Notes under the pieces: model-generated
Seen by the model: the letters and a program-made list of their open reading frames with translations, nothing else
Told to the model about the DNA's origin: nothing
Database searches by the model: none
In this document: positions 20,781-32,740 of the stretch, piece after piece
How the letters are laid out: each line of letters begins with the position of its first letter
Position numbering within the stretch: the first letter of the stretch is position 1
Source: Xenoacremonium recifei
Lineage: Eukaryota; Ascomycota; Sordariomycetes; Hypocreales; Nectriaceae
DNA: 64,000 bases
Direction of reading: 5' to 3'
NCBI GenBank assembly: GCA_012184525.1
Contig: WOFQ01000028.1
Span: 186,001 to 250,000, forward strand
Made by a program: the position numbers and the translations under genes

Positions 20781-22681
20781 TTATTGCTTCTGATATTCTA
20801 GGCCAAAGCCAAATCTAAACAGGGGATCTTTCGTGTCAAATGCCACGTCCTCCCGGCTTTCAACTACTGCGGCCATCGACCGCGGAAGATCAAAAGGAAG
20901 CTTTCCCTCTGGCCCGAATCCATCAGAATTGAAGCAAATGTCCAAAAAGGCATCATCACTACTGCCATAATTGACAACAAGAGCGGTGCTACGCTTGAAC
21001 TCCTCTGCTTGACTGACTTGCAGTTGCTTCGCCACCAAAGGTGTCAAAACAGCAGGTCGATCTAAGTAGATGTCCAGCACCGTAACCGGAACCGTATCAA
21101 TGATGTGGCATATCCTTCTGATCTCTTCTGGGGGAAACTCAAGAGACCCTGCATGGAACTTTGACTCGAATCCACCCGGGCGAGGTTCGAATGGTGCTCG
21201 TAGGCGTAAAAGCGCAACATCTGCGTCGGCGATTGAAGAAACCACTGTGAACTGCCTCTTCTCTAGGCTTTCGCTACCGAAGCCCTCGACGTAAATCTTC
21301 TGTCCTTTTACCTTGTCTTGCGGCATTGGGAGGAGCTCGCAGTGGTTTGTTAGCATCGTGAAGGACTGTCGTTGAGCTGCCTCGCCGAGTTTGACAAACT
21401 CTGGCTTTCCAACAATCCCAGTGGCCTTGCTTTCGTCGATGAAGCGTTTGTCATCAAACAATCCAAGAATAAATTTCTCCTTCAATACTCTTCGAACCGA
21501 CTCATCGACTCTCGCCGTAGTTACGAGGCCTTCTTTCACAGCCTGGATGACAAGTTCCGGCCTGGATTCGCCTCCGAACTGGTCGCAACCAGCCTCAAAG
21601 ATCTTAACAACGCGCTCGAGTTCACTGAGGTGCTCGCAGCCCCAGGCTCGAGCTGGCATGTCCTGGCCAAGCAGATTGACATCGGTAATGAGACCCCAGT
21701 CTGTGCAGATAATGCCCTCGAACCCGAGTTCTTGTCGCAGAAGCCCCGTGATAATTCCTTTATTGAAGGCAAAGGCAACCTCTTCATATTGTGTGCCAAT
21801 CGGCATGGCATATGACGGCTTGATGGCAAGTTAGCGAGCTGTCTCATTGGCCGCCCTACATAGTTTCTTACCATCATTTGCCGTGTTCCTGCTTTGATTG
21901 CTTTCCGAAAGGGTTCCAGGTGGTAGTCGAATTTCCCACCAGGATAGACTTGCTCTCGACCGTATGTAAAATGAGAGTCCTCGCCATCCATTTCGGGGCC
22001 AGCTCCAGGAAAATGTTTCGACATTGTTGACACGCTATCAAGACCATCTTCTGAGTTAGAAAGTTTGCCTTGTAACCCCTCGATGTATGCCGCCACGAGC
22101 TGCCCTGCAAGTTCGGCATCTTCGGAGAAGAGAGAGTTTACTCGCGCCCAGCGATACTCAGTTGCCAGATCAGCTTGTGGGTGCAGAGCCACACGGAGGC
22201 CAACGGCGAGATATTCTTGCCGGATGCAGTCGGCAAACCGCCGGACTAGCTCAGAGCTGCGAAGGGCCCCAAAACCAAAAATCTCTGGCCATTGGCTCAT
22301 GACACCAGCTTTGGATGCCGTGCCAATGTTGGAAGTAAAATGATTCCTCGGATCTGTCGACAGTGTGATGGGAATCCCGAGCCGAGTATGATCGAGTACG
22401 TGCTGCTGAAGTTTGTTGTGCCATTTTGCCACCATTTTGGGATCCAGAACAGGTCCAATGAGATTGAAATGGGACATTTGCTTGTCCTCCAATAGCTCGC
22501 GAGTGTCCAGGATGTCCATGGCTTCGACTGGCCCATCAAGTTCACCATTCGGCCCTGGACGGATCATGTTATGAAACAGTAACCCAGCCTTTTCCTCAAG
22601 ATTCATGCGCACCAGGAGATCCGACACACGCTCATCGATCGCCAAATTGGCATCTCGGTACGGTGGTAGTGTTATAGCCAT
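20781..22681 (-). CDS. Glycoside hydrolase family 3, intracellular
   Basis: Two exons (22681-21872 and 21818-20781, 53-bp intron) give 615 residues. The splice joins RQMM to PSYAMPIGT, restoring a GH3 block. KHFPGAGPEMDGEDSH matches the KHFPG substrate/catalytic loop, and GIICTDWGLIT carries the catalytic nucleophile (Asp310, in the usual S/T-D-W). The C-terminal half is a GH3 second domain (LFRFGFGL near the end). There is no signal peptide, so the enzyme probably acts inside the cell on imported glycosides. Beta-glucosidase, beta-xylosidase or N-acetylglucosaminidase activity is possible; the KHFPG motif alone does not decide. The neighbouring transporter (23287-25074, same strand) could supply the substrate. 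Confidence 0.87.
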
Positions 22682-23286
22682 AGTGTCATACTCTTTCGAA
22701 ATGAAGAATGAGTGTTCTGAAGAGTGACAACATCGCGAGGGTGTCCTTTGAGATATATGGAGGACTGGATCACCGACTGCCGTGAACTATGCCTGGAACA
22801 GAACAAGTCGACCTCGCCTCCACCCGCCAAATAGCCGACAGCGTATTGATAAGGGGATTGTCTTAGCATGCACTCCGTATTCATGGAGGACCGGAGTGGG
22901 GATGTTTTACGTGTGAATGTGAAATAGACTGACAAACGAAAGCGAAATGCATTTCGTCTCTTGTCCCATTGCGTTAGCCGTTTATCTTGAGTGACTAGGT
23001 GTCTAATGGACTGGCCCAAATGAAACCCAGATAATTTCAGCGCGCGATACGCACGACGAAGTAATAAATAGATTTCGGCTTGATCAATGTGCTATAGTCC
23101 TTCTACAACAGCGTTGCTTCCACCGGGAATTGCGTTCATCTTAGTGGAGACGACTGCATGCTCAGAAATGGCATATTTGCTATAGTGCTCTTCTGCCTAC
23201 CAAATTATCTTCAAGACTCGGATATCCGAATTCTAGAACCTCCCAACAGACCGGGCTACGGTAGTGCCTTCTCCGAGAGGAGACGT
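22682..23286. other. Intergenic
   Basis: Promoter of the GH3 gene and 3' flank of the MFS gene. The stretch near 23040-23090 is AT-rich. I see no gene. Confidence 0.35.
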
Positions 23287-25074
23287 TTACATCGAATATC
23301 GGAACTCCTTGAGCTCAAAATCCGTCTTGTCCGACAATCCAACAGCCAGATCAACCTCTTCAGGATTTACCTCCACGGTGCCATACAAACGATCGCGCTT
23401 CTTGTTCTGCCACACGAGATAGATGCGGAGTAAGCCAGTCAGTACCGTTGCCGCGGACAAGCAAATGAGACAGGCCTCGAAACCGCTCTCGTAAGTTGGG
23501 GCCTGGCTAGCCTTGAAGAGCTGGGGCGAAGCAACGTTGGAAGCGCAGTAAGCAATGAAGAGCTACTAGAAGTCAGTAAACATTACTAAGAGATGTGTCT
23601 GGCATGATGAGACTTACGGCAGCATTGACTGTAGCCTTCTTGGTGAATCCGGCGAAGTTCGCGGTTGACATGGCAAAGATCATGGGGAAGTTTCCGGAGA
23701 AGGCGATGCAGAGACAGTACCCAAAGAAACGGGCCCAAAGACGCTCGGTGGGTAGCTCCTTAACCATGACCGCACCAATGACTCCCAGAGTGTAGTTAAA
23801 CATCATGAAGTACGTGCGTGAGTTCTTGATGTACGTACTACCAACAGTAGCAATCAAGACAAAGATGCCCTGGAAAGCAGTGCAGATCATTTGGACGAGA
23901 TATGTATGGACGGTGGAAAATCCGAAGCCTTTGATGACGATTGATTGGAACTAGGGCGCCGGTTGTCAGTTTTACCAAAGATATTGATTGAAGGTTGAGA
24001 TTTCTCTTACACTGGCAAGACCATTGGCCAAGTTGGCAGTGATCATGATGAGGAACAGGAGCAAAGTCTTAATATCCATGAGACCTTCGACGAGCTGGTA
24101 CATCTTGAAAGTCTCATTCTTGATGCTTGTCATGTTTTTCGCAACACGGATGACCGCCTTTTCTCGTTGCTCTGCATTCAGGAACCGAGCCGTAGTTGGA
24201 TGATCGGGCAGCAAATAGAACAGGCTGAGACCCCAGACCATGGTGACACCTCCGAAGAGAATGTAAAGAACCTGGTTATGTCAGCTATCGTAGTCATTTG
24301 GTAAGTCGTGATATGCACATACCTGCCAGGGATGAATGCTTCCGTGAATGTGGGAGATGGCATAGGCCAGGAGAGAAGCGAAGAAGCCAGCAATGATGTT
24401 GCCCATGAACCAGACGCCGTGTCTCAAGGGCTGTTCGGACTTCTTGTACCACATTGAGACCATAGTTGCCAGACTCGGAGCGATCGAGGCCTCGGCCACG
24501 CCGAGGAAGAAACGCGCAGCAAGAAGTCCGCCAGCGTTTACAGAGCCGGCGGATGCAAAGAGCACGACACCCCAGGCGGTACTGCAGAAAATAGTCATTA
24601 GCGATCCTGCTATGGATTCGAAGACGATTCATATAAACAGGGCCTTACCAAGCAGCCGCGATCAGCTTGCCAATAGGAAACTTGACAATAAGATAAGAAG
24701 CAGGGTAGGAGAAAGCTAGGTACCCAAAATAGTAGATACTGCTAGCCCAAGAGTACTGCTGACCGACGAGGTCAAGATCTTCCTCGAGGCCCATGATAGC
24801 CGAGAAACTCAATGCATTCTTGTCGAGAGTCTGGAAGAGGTACGAAAACAGGAAGATGGGAACCAGGCTTTGAATCCGTTAGCAAGACTACGCATAGAGG
24901 AGACGGCGTTTAAGATCCTTACTGCATGTCAATCTTCCGCAAAAGACGACGGTCCTCCTCCTCAGTCAAGACTGGGACAGGAACGGCATCCCCAAGAGCC
25001 TTGTCGGTCATCTCCATGCTTAGTTTGGTGTTCGCTCCCACTTCAACGTTGTTGTTCTTCTTCTCTTCCGCCAT
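23287..25074 (-). CDS. MFS permease, anion:cation symporter (Dal5/allantoate type)
   Basis: Six exons (25074-24923, 24867-24649, 24581-24323, 24271-24011, 23950-23618 and 23562-23287), five introns of 51-67 bp, 499 residues. The ATG at 25074 is the first one. Family marks are RKIDMHLVPIFLFSYLFQTLDK before TM1, the helix-4 segment ARFFLGVAEASIAPS, and WYKKSEQPLRHGVWFMGN in the loop after it. About 12 membrane segments can be traced. The family moves small carboxylates and ureides (allantoate, nicotinate, pantothenate) across the plasma membrane. The last intron ends in TAGTAG. The downstream AG must be used, because the upstream one leaves an immediate in-frame TAG. The gene is divergent from the M20 amidohydrolase at 25604, suggesting shared control. 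Confidence 0.88.
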
Positions 25075-25603
25075 ATCGCCGTGTGCCCAAGGCCGGTAAG
25101 TTGTCAAAGATAGTCTCGGTTAAAGAGGTGTTGATAATCTGGGGAATGAAACATGAGCACGGACGGACAGCAGATGCGCTGTAATATACTGTTTCTCATG
25201 ATCAGGTGGCGGATGGTCGCTGATGAGTCTGCAATCTGGATCTTGCGAGTCAAGCTGGTGGGCCAGACTAGCGTGCGTTTATCTCTACAGATGGCACGGA
25301 ACATGAATGTTTTCAGAGAGATAAGCGGCTATCGGCTATCGACCAGCGACTATTCTCTAGCCGCTGTCGCCCTTTGATTAGCTGGACCTCAAGACATTTC
25401 CGTTATCCAACTCCCCCACTGGAGTCCACTGAAAGGGACCCCGATGAGTGCCTTACGATTCAGAGGCTCGTACCTCGTCGGTAACAGTCATTTTATTAGC
25501 CAGGTGGGCGGCTCAAAATGTATTTCCTACACCAATTCCAGTGAGATATCCTGCCAAGGAGGAGATACCGTCTTTCTCGCAATCACTCCTCTCCTTACCA
25601 ACC
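25075..25603. promoter_or_regulatory. Divergent promoter between MFS permease and M20 hydrolase
   Basis: The 529 bp separate the two start codons. The frame of the M20 gene stays open upstream to 25448 but has no domain match, so I treat it as leader. No clear repeated operator was seen. Confidence 0.4.
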
Positions 25604-26985
25604 ATGGCGCCAACGGCAATAACTCCCGAACCATCCATAGACCAAACGAACGAGATCAAATCGGACGATTCCCTACAACGAGCTCGAGAAGTAATAACGG
25701 CAACAGTCAGTGATGTGGAAACCGAATTGTCGGCAGTCAATACTTGTATACACTCAAACCCAGAACTGGGATACGAGGAAGTCATTGCACACTCGTCCAT
25801 CGCAGGCTTTCTAGAGTCCCAAGGCTTTACAGTCCAGCGGCATGCATACAATCTTGAGACCTCATTTGTGGCAGAAGTTGGGTCTGGGGGACGTCTAGTA
25901 ATTTTCTGTGCCGAGTACGATGCGCTCCCTGAGATTGGCCATGGATGCGGACACAACCTCATTGCGATGGCTTCGGTTTCAGGGTTCGTCGCAGCAGCCC
26001 GAGCATTGTTGAGCCTTGGCATAGCTGGCAGGGTTCGAATTCTAGGAACGCCCGCAGAGGAAGGTGGCGGAGGCAAGGTGAAGTTGATCGAGGCCGGCGC
26101 TTTCTCCGAGGACGTGTCGGCGGCCATTATGTGCCATGCGTTACCCGTGAATCAGGTCGAAGGAGACTGGACAGGGATTGCCGGTTTTCGGTCGACGGCA
26201 TCGCGCCGATTCTCGGTCGAGTTCTTCGGAAAGACTTCGCATGCCGGACAAGAACCTTGGAATGGTGTCAACGCTCTTGATGCTGCTGTTGCAACGTATG
26301 CCTCGGTATCGATGATGAGACAACAAATTAAGCCCTACGAACGAGTACAAGGTGTCATACAGGACGGAGGGAAGGTGGCAAACATCATTCCAGATTATAC
26401 CAGAATGAACTGGGGTGTCCGGAGTCTGACCATTGAGCAAGTCGATGTTTTGTATGAAAGAGTTAAGCACTGCGCCCAGGGAGCTGCAGAGGCTACTGGG
26501 TGTACGGTAAAAATCACCGCGTGAGTACCCCTTTGCTATCCAATACTAGCCGTTAGCTGACTGGAGAGCAGCGCTGTCCCTTACAAGGAACTTCGTGTCA
26601 ACGAGACACTCTGCAAGGCCTACATGAGCGAAATGGCTGTGCTTAGAGAAAGCATTCAGTACATGGAGAAGCGGCCTTCGGCAGCCGGTACAGATATGGG
26701 TAAGGTTTCAACCCCAACACGCCGTGGACCGCTCCTAACTTCTTCGCAGGGAATGTATCTTATACGGTTCCGAGCCTCCACGGAATGTTCGGGATTCCTA
26801 CTCCTGAAAGTACTGCGATGCACAGCAAAAACTTTGCTGACTCCGCAGGAACCGTAGAAGCGTACAAAGCTGCGCTGAAGGCTGGCAAAGGATTAGCGAT
26901 GGTTGCTATCCGAGTCTTGTATGATGCCAACACAGCCGCCCGAGTCCGGGAGGATTTTGAAACGGAAACAAACAGAGCAGCATGA
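25604..26985 (+). CDS. M20 family amidohydrolase/peptidase (ACY1L2/AbgB-like)
   Basis: Three exons (25604-26520, 26572-26699 and 26750-26985, introns 51 and 50 bp), 426 residues. The metal-binding pattern of M20 peptidases is visible: HSNPELGYEE, GHGCGHN, TPAEEGGGGK and MCHALP. FFGKTSHAGQEPWNGVNALDA is the start of the dimerisation domain, and a late SLHGMFGIP with a MHSKNFADSAGT segment supplies the last His. These enzymes cleave amide bonds of N-acyl or dipeptide-like substrates (xaa-Arg dipeptidase, p-aminobenzoyl-glutamate hydrolase, hippurate hydrolase). There is no signal peptide, so it is probably cytosolic. The divergent permease could import its substrate. Confidence 0.88.
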
Positions 26986-27083
26986 TTCCAAAAATTGTAT
27001 TGTAGATATAGAATATTGAAATAGAAAGACATCATAAATCGTAGACATCAGACTCGTGGATTGAGCCCGTCTTGTAAAGATAA

Positions 27084-29304
27084 TTAGACAAAGTATTCAA
27101 TACGAGCAGGGGTCTCGATACCGTTCTTCCCAACCTTGATCTTCCACTTTGGTTCCCCCTCGCAAGTCATCTCGACCGACATGTTTGTATGCTTTCTCCA
27201 TCCAATGGCGGCACTGATGGGATCGCTGACTCGCGCCCACTCCTCGAACGGTTTATCCCAGTCACACTCGAGGCGGCACAGTTTGAGAACAGATTTGTCC
27301 TTCCTAACGGGAGGAATGTCCGATGAGCAGTAGAGAATCTGGAAAGAACAGGTGGGCGGCGCCTGTTTCTTGTAAGACTTGCGATAGTTGCATACCACAG
27401 GTTCTCTCTTGACGATATCATCGCCCTGAACCTATTAGCGATAGGGTCGCCGTCCCAAAAGAGGCAACCTACCTTCTTCAAATACCAGTCCATTCGGAGC
27501 GTCACCTTCCTTCCTTCTTTGTCGATTTCAGTTTTGTCGAGCACCTCGTCAAAGTCCTTCAGTTTAGCAACTGTCTTATATGCGACAATGCCATAGCTGT
27601 ACCTCGATTTGCGAATTCTGACGTCTGGGAGGGTATCTAGAATTATCTGATGGGCTTCGCCAACGAATTCGGATGACACATTGTCGCGTATCAGTCGAAG
27701 AACCGCTCCGCGAGCCACGGCGGACCATCTGCGAGGGTCGAGCGTTAGTCCTGGTTTGAAGTGAGGGGCAATCGATTGTGGAAAACGATCTCAAAGAGAC
27801 AGCCCCTCAGTAGTGATCACCTACCCGTTCAAAGGCCGGAGAACTATGCCTTTGAATTGCTCGTTCAAGACGCTGTAGATATACAGCGAACTACCCAGTC
27901 CTCCGACAAGCAAGATCCTCTTTGATGCCTAATTTTAGCCATACTCCACGATAGGATATATGAGCAACATAATACCTTTGGAGGCCGCCCCGTCTCCTTC
28001 TCGACTTGTTTGTATTGTTCGTCAACCAGACTTCGGATGCTGGCTAGTGACCGGCTGAAGAAAAGCTCCATGTCCCCCCTTTTGTCGATCAATACCGGCA
28101 TCTTAAAGTTGTCACCACTGACTCACCTGTTAAAGGCCAAACTGTCTCTGCTTCTGATTCGGTCCAGAGTACTAAATGCCTTACTTGGGGGCTGCAGGCT
28201 GTACCGGTTGAGCTCCTGGACATTAGAGAAGCTTCTCTTGAGACCCCGCTCCCAGGACTCGCGGACAAAGCTGTTATACTCTGAATCACTGAGAGAAGAT
28301 ATCTTCATTTTCGTCTTATCCCGAAGGTGGCTCTCGAAAGCGTCGTCGATGCTGACTGCACCAGCCAAGTCACCTATAGTCATTCTTAGACAAGAGTGTT
28401 GAGAAGTTGGAAGAACTAATTACCCTCGCCTCCAACGCATTCTCGAAGCACGAAAGGACGCTCGCAAATGACCGTGTAGCTGATGACATCCTGAACGATA
28501 TTAGAAGTATAACCAACCGAGAATAGGGAGATTTACAATCGTCCCACCACCAGCATCACAAACAACAAAGGTCTCGCCGTTCTAGTGCATGGTTAGATCA
28601 GGTCTCGCCACCGATAATATGGGATCTGAGATCACCTGTATTTCCGGCAGATCGCTACGCTCGAACAGAATGGACACAGCAGCTGCTTCAGGTTCTTGAA
28701 TGATGTCTAGCTCCGTCACCCCAGCATCTCTTTCCGCAAGGATTCCAGCTAGCTCTGCGGCATCCCTCATAGCCTGTTGGGCGTAGGGCGGCCACAAAGC
28801 CGGCACAGTAATGCCTACCCGGAGAGGTATTGTATCGATATTTAACATCGTCCGTAGAGAATCAAGGGTATGCTTCCACAACTTCTCCAAGTACTGGCCG
28901 ACCACCTTGACAGCCGTGAGCTTGTCTGGATGCTCCGCCAGTTGGCGCTGGGCATCTTGTAGTTGTGCTGTGTCGCGGAGTTCGGGCTTTATATCGTCGG
29001 GCTTGAGTAGGAGAAGCTTGAACCATTTCAGAGGCTTCATGTCGGTGGTAACCTCGTAACCCCATTTTTGAGATTGCAAGTCGTATAGACTTGGTACTTG
29101 GACTTCGCTCTGGTTGGCGTGATAACTGGAAGGCCAGTCCGAGATTTCTCGAATTTGGTCCGGATGTTCCGAAAAGGCCCAGGATACACCGGAGAAGCTA
29201 ATTTCCTTGAGACGGGACAGAAATAATCTGGAAATTCGAAAGACTCACGTGGTACCGAAATCGATGCCGATGGCGATGAACTTCCCACTCGCGTCGTCTG
29301 CCAT
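27084..29304 (-). CDS. Hsp70-like ATPase, HSPA12 type
   Basis: Nine exons: 29304-29249, 29197-28636, 28581-28537, 28490-28424, 28373-28127, 28078-27976, 27928-27825, 27728-27473 and 27425-27084. The introns are 46-96 bp and the spliced protein has 593 residues. ATP-binding signatures of the actin/Hsp70 fold are restored only by splicing: IGIDFGTTFSGVSWAF (phosphate 1), VVCDAGGGTIDV (phosphate 2) and ILLVGGLGSS (adenosine). The protein lacks the long substrate-binding C-terminus of true Hsp70. It belongs to the HSPA12-like group, large and little studied in filamentous fungi, where paralogues are numerous. Function is unknown. It is divergent from the DUF1772 gene. Confidence 0.87.
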
Positions 29305-30078
29305 AAGGAGGTGGATGACCGAGTACCTATCTTGATGTCGATAGTGATTGATGCGACTATGGTGAATAGATCTATTTACGAGAAACAAAATCCTCGAATA
29401 TCTGGCGTAAGCGCAGGATCTGAGATTGTTTCCTTCGCTGTCTTTGGGCACCTCATTGTTAAGCCGAAGTATGCCTAGCTGCCTGACAAAGTCAGGTGTC
29501 GGGCTGCTTGCGCCTCAATGCGTGGAGCCAGTCCAGCCAGTATGCCTTACCGGGCGTCGGCGAGCTCTGTTTGGACCCATAAGAAGCACTCACGTAACGG
29601 CATTTGTCTCTTTGCACCTCAGCTGAATAGTAAACATTACATTGCGGGCTTCCCGGCTAAAATTACCCTTTCAAAGGTACAAATTTGCGTGCATTTCATG
29701 TTGTTAGAATGATATTGAACATGACAGTGGCATACAGCCCTGGACTTACACGGTGAAGTCAAACGCACCTTTTTGTGTTCTTTGCGTGGAGACCTCCGAC
29801 TTAGAATTCCTATCAAGCAGCGAGTCGAATGCATGAAGCCAATACAGGGCCTTGGGGTATTCACGTGGGCTTCTCCAACTCGAGACATCTGTGATTATCA
29901 GCTGCTGCGGAGGCGCGCACTCTGATATGTTAATGTATGTTAGCGGCGTCCTAATCTCTAGCACGTCAGAGTGCTATTTACCTGCAGCGATGCGGAGCTG
30001 AGCATTCTCAACTGCCATCATCACAATAATCTCATCCAAAGCAGCCAGAAAATATCCATCGATCGCAAGTCTCGCAAA
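29305..30078. other. Divergent intergenic region
   Basis: Upstream of both the HSPA12-like and DUF1772 genes (774 bp). Short frames only. I see no further feature. Confidence 0.35.
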
Positions 30079-30555
30079 ATGGAGAATACTATCCGTATCG
30101 CTCAAGCATTTGGCCTGACGTCGTCTATTTTCCTTGGTGGTGTCAATGTCGGTGCTTCGATTTTGACAGTCCCAATCCTCTACTCGCAGCCGATCTCCAT
30201 CAGCACGCCCTTCTTCAATGAATTCTACATCCGTGGTGCCGTGACGCTCGTTCCTCTTGGTGTCCTTTCGGGCTCAGCCTCGGCGCTGGTCGCTTATCTC
30301 GTCCCCTCTCAGCGGTCTCTGTGGGCTGCTGCCGCCGTGGCCACTCTATCTCAGACTCCTTGGACGCTTCTGGTGATGATGGCGACGAATAATCGATTGA
30401 TTGCTATTGCCACCAAGAAGGATGAACAAGAGAAGTCAGGCAAAGAAGAAGTGGTAGAGCTATTGAAGCGATGGAGGTGGATGAATATCCTGAGAGGAGG
30501 TTTGGCCTTGACTGGGGGATTAATCGCTCTCTATGCCGTGATGGAGGTGGCTTGA
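30079..30555 (+). CDS. DUF1772 / anthrone-oxygenase-like membrane protein
   Basis: Single exon, 158 residues, start at the AAAATGG at 30079. Four hydrophobic segments can be traced (about residues 5-30, 50-75, 80-105 and 135-155), with the polar segment KKDEQEKSGKEEVVELLKRW before the last. This layout fits the DUF1772 family. Some members oxidise anthrones to anthraquinones in polyketide pathways; many others have no known role. No polyketide synthase is in this window, so a metabolic role is not supported by context. Confidence 0.72.
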   Translation: MENTIRIAQAFGLTSSIFLGGVNVGASILTVPILYSQPISISTPFFNEFYIRGAVTLVPLGVLSGSASALVAYLVPSQRSLWAAAAVATLSQTPWTLLVMMATNNRLIAIATKKDEQEKSGKEEVVELLKRWRWMNILRGGLALTGGLIALYAVMEVA

Positions 30556-31063
30556 TTTCGTTTCTCGGTCCTGCGGGGTGTGACGAATCCTGGAAGAAAG
30601 CACAAGTCTAATGATTTCTAACGCTCTGACTGGTTGGGCATGGAAGGGTAACCTAGCCATGTTTCTTTTTTCACCGCTCTTGGCTGATCAAAATTGTATA
30701 CGATAATCCCAAACTTCATATATCTGCTTGTCGGTTATATGAAACCGGACACTCTACACTTCCATGTTTCATAGAGAGACAGTCAGCACTTGAGTAGGCC
30801 TTGCCATGATGTTGAGGATGGACATTCTCCCAGAACGGCGTCCAGCCGGTATCATCAATGCACTTTGTTCGGGATGGCTTCCCACAGACTAAGCAATCTC
30901 GCCGATACCATTCCTTAAGTTTTAGAAACAGCTGGCCTATTACTGCAGTTTGCGATCAATCTGCACAGCTTCATGTTTGCTTTAACGAACGCTCGAACTC
31001 GGGGGAGTCATTGACCCTCCAGACAACGATTTTCCAGATGTTTTTGTACAGTTCGACAAAAGC
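30556..31063. other. Intergenic, convergent 3' ends
   Basis: The 3' flanks of the DUF1772 and TPR genes. A short frame at 30858-31250 runs antisense into the TPR gene and is not credible as a gene. Confidence 0.35.
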
Positions 31064-32740
31064 TCATCCTTCAAGTTTACAGGCGTCCTCATCCACCTTC
31101 AGCCGACAGAAGCAAGAAGACTTGATAGGTACATCTGCGACAGCAAGCGCTTGTCTCAAAGGCTTCTCAATCTCCTTGGCCTGTTCCATTTTTCCTAGCT
31201 TGAGAAGACACTCATGCGTGCCATGGAGAGCCCAAATATTGCCGGGGTGAGTGAGCGCCCGAGGAAGCGTTCCGTTCATGCCCAGATCGTCCATGTACAC
31301 CTTCAGGGCCTCCTCGACACGGCCTTGCTCGAGCAATAGAGCACCGTAAGCATGACGAGTTGGTTGCATCCATCCCCAAGGCTCGTCGTAGGGCAGATTA
31401 TCTTCCAGGTCGATAGAACTGAGCAATCGTTTGAAAGCAAAAGTATAGTTTCCAAGACGATACTCAAGTTCTCCTTGGAGCATTTCTGCTGCTACCTTGA
31501 GAATGTCATGGCAAGTGTTGTTGAAAAGAGTTCGCGTGTATGGAACCATGAGACAAGCCTTATGAAAAAGCTCAACCTGGTCTATGCATTCTTTTATTCT
31601 TCCAAGAGCTGCAAATGCTATACCTTTTCCATAATGAAGGATAGCAGTGGTCATCGCATACAGAGCCTGGTCTTCCGGAAGAGGCAACTGGATAAGCTCC
31701 TCCCAACGGCCGAAGCGAATACACACATGGACTCTCATGGTGAGGAAAGCTTCCAGCCAGTCAGCCATCGGTGGTGATTGAACCTCTAGAAGGCTTTTGG
31801 GGATCGATGCCTCCAGACTAGCCACTGTGTCAAATGCGACTTGGGACTTGCCCGCAAACATGGCGGCATACACTCGGAAGTGGTAGTCGTGGGCCCGGTA
31901 GAGAGTGTAGAAGTTGATAGGCCCAGCATGAGACAGGAACTTCTCGTCTGCGGCAATGGCGTCCGAGTTAGAGGTTATAGCCTGCTCATATCGACCGCAG
32001 AGCACGTCCAGATGGGTGGGCATGTGATGCAGATGTCCTCCATCCGGCACCAAGCCTCGAAGATGATCCGCGATTGGCAAGGCTGATTCCGGGGTCGGAG
32101 ACATTTCCATGAGATGGATGTACATATGTAGCAACCCTGGATGCTGTCGACTCCCATCAAGACTCAATGCGTGATCAAGCACGCCCTTGATCTCCATGGT
32201 TCTTGCGCCCGGCGCGGGTTTCCCAGTCAAGAGGTCCCAAAGGCTCCAGGGTTTCAGATTCATCAAGGCATCCGCGTAGATTGTAGCTACGTCCAGGTCG
32301 TCGGGAAACTGCTGGTACACGGTTTCCATTGCATCTGCAAACGCTTGGTTCCAATGCGCGCATGTATTGGTTGGCTTCTTTGGATATCTCTCTTGAATGG
32401 CTTTGACAAGAGCCTTCTCGACAGGCGTGGCATTGAGTGACTTTTCGAGCGCCGTTGATGCCGCTTCGTGGCCTCTCTTGACGACCTTGGCCAGATCCTC
32501 CTCGTCAAAGAAGCTCCATGGTTTGTTATAATTGGGGCCTATGGCATATGCCAGGCCCCAATATGCCATGCAACAGCCGGAGTCAGCCTTGATGGCATGT
32601 TCGAAGCATGTTGCTGATTCCTCGTGATTGAACGCATATGACCATACCAGGCCTCGGTTGAACCATTTCTGGCAGGTCTGAGAGGTTGTCGTAACAGAAC
32701 GACTGTACGGCCCTAGATTGTAAGGATAATCGTCTTCCAT
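31064..32740 (-). CDS. TPR-repeat protein
   Basis: Single exon, 558 residues from the ATG at 32740 (MEDDYPYNLG). The frame is open for about 27 codons upstream, but the domain starts after this Met. Helical repeats of TPR type recur through the length, for example NRGLVWSYAFNHEESATCFEHA and a C-terminal RHAYGALLLEQGRVEEALKVY. His-rich stretches (GGHLHHMPTHLD, RAHDYHFR) lie in the middle. Similar soluble TPR proteins occur in bacteria and fungi and have no established activity. Bacterial ancestry is possible but not testable here. Confidence 0.8.
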   Translation of the reverse strand: MEDDYPYNLGPYSRSVTTTSQTCQKWFNRGLVWSYAFNHEESATCFEHAIKADSGCCMAYWGLAYAIGPNYNKPWSFFDEEDLAKVVKRGHEAASTALEKSLNATPVEKALVKAIQERYPKKPTNTCAHWNQAFADAMETVYQQFPDDLDVATIYADALMNLKPWSLWDLLTGKPAPGARTMEIKGVLDHALSLDGSRQHPGLLHMYIHLMEMSPTPESALPIADHLRGLVPDGGHLHHMPTHLDVLCGRYEQAITSNSDAIAADEKFLSHAGPINFYTLYRAHDYHFRVYAAMFAGKSQVAFDTVASLEASIPKSLLEVQSPPMADWLEAFLTMRVHVCIRFGRWEELIQLPLPEDQALYAMTTAILHYGKGIAFAALGRIKECIDQVELFHKACLMVPYTRTLFNNTCHDILKVAAEMLQGELEYRLGNYTFAFKRLLSSIDLEDNLPYDEPWGWMQPTRHAYGALLLEQGRVEEALKVYMDDLGMNGTLPRALTHPGNIWALHGTHECLLKLGKMEQAKEIEKPLRQALAVADVPIKSSCFCRLKVDEDACKLEG

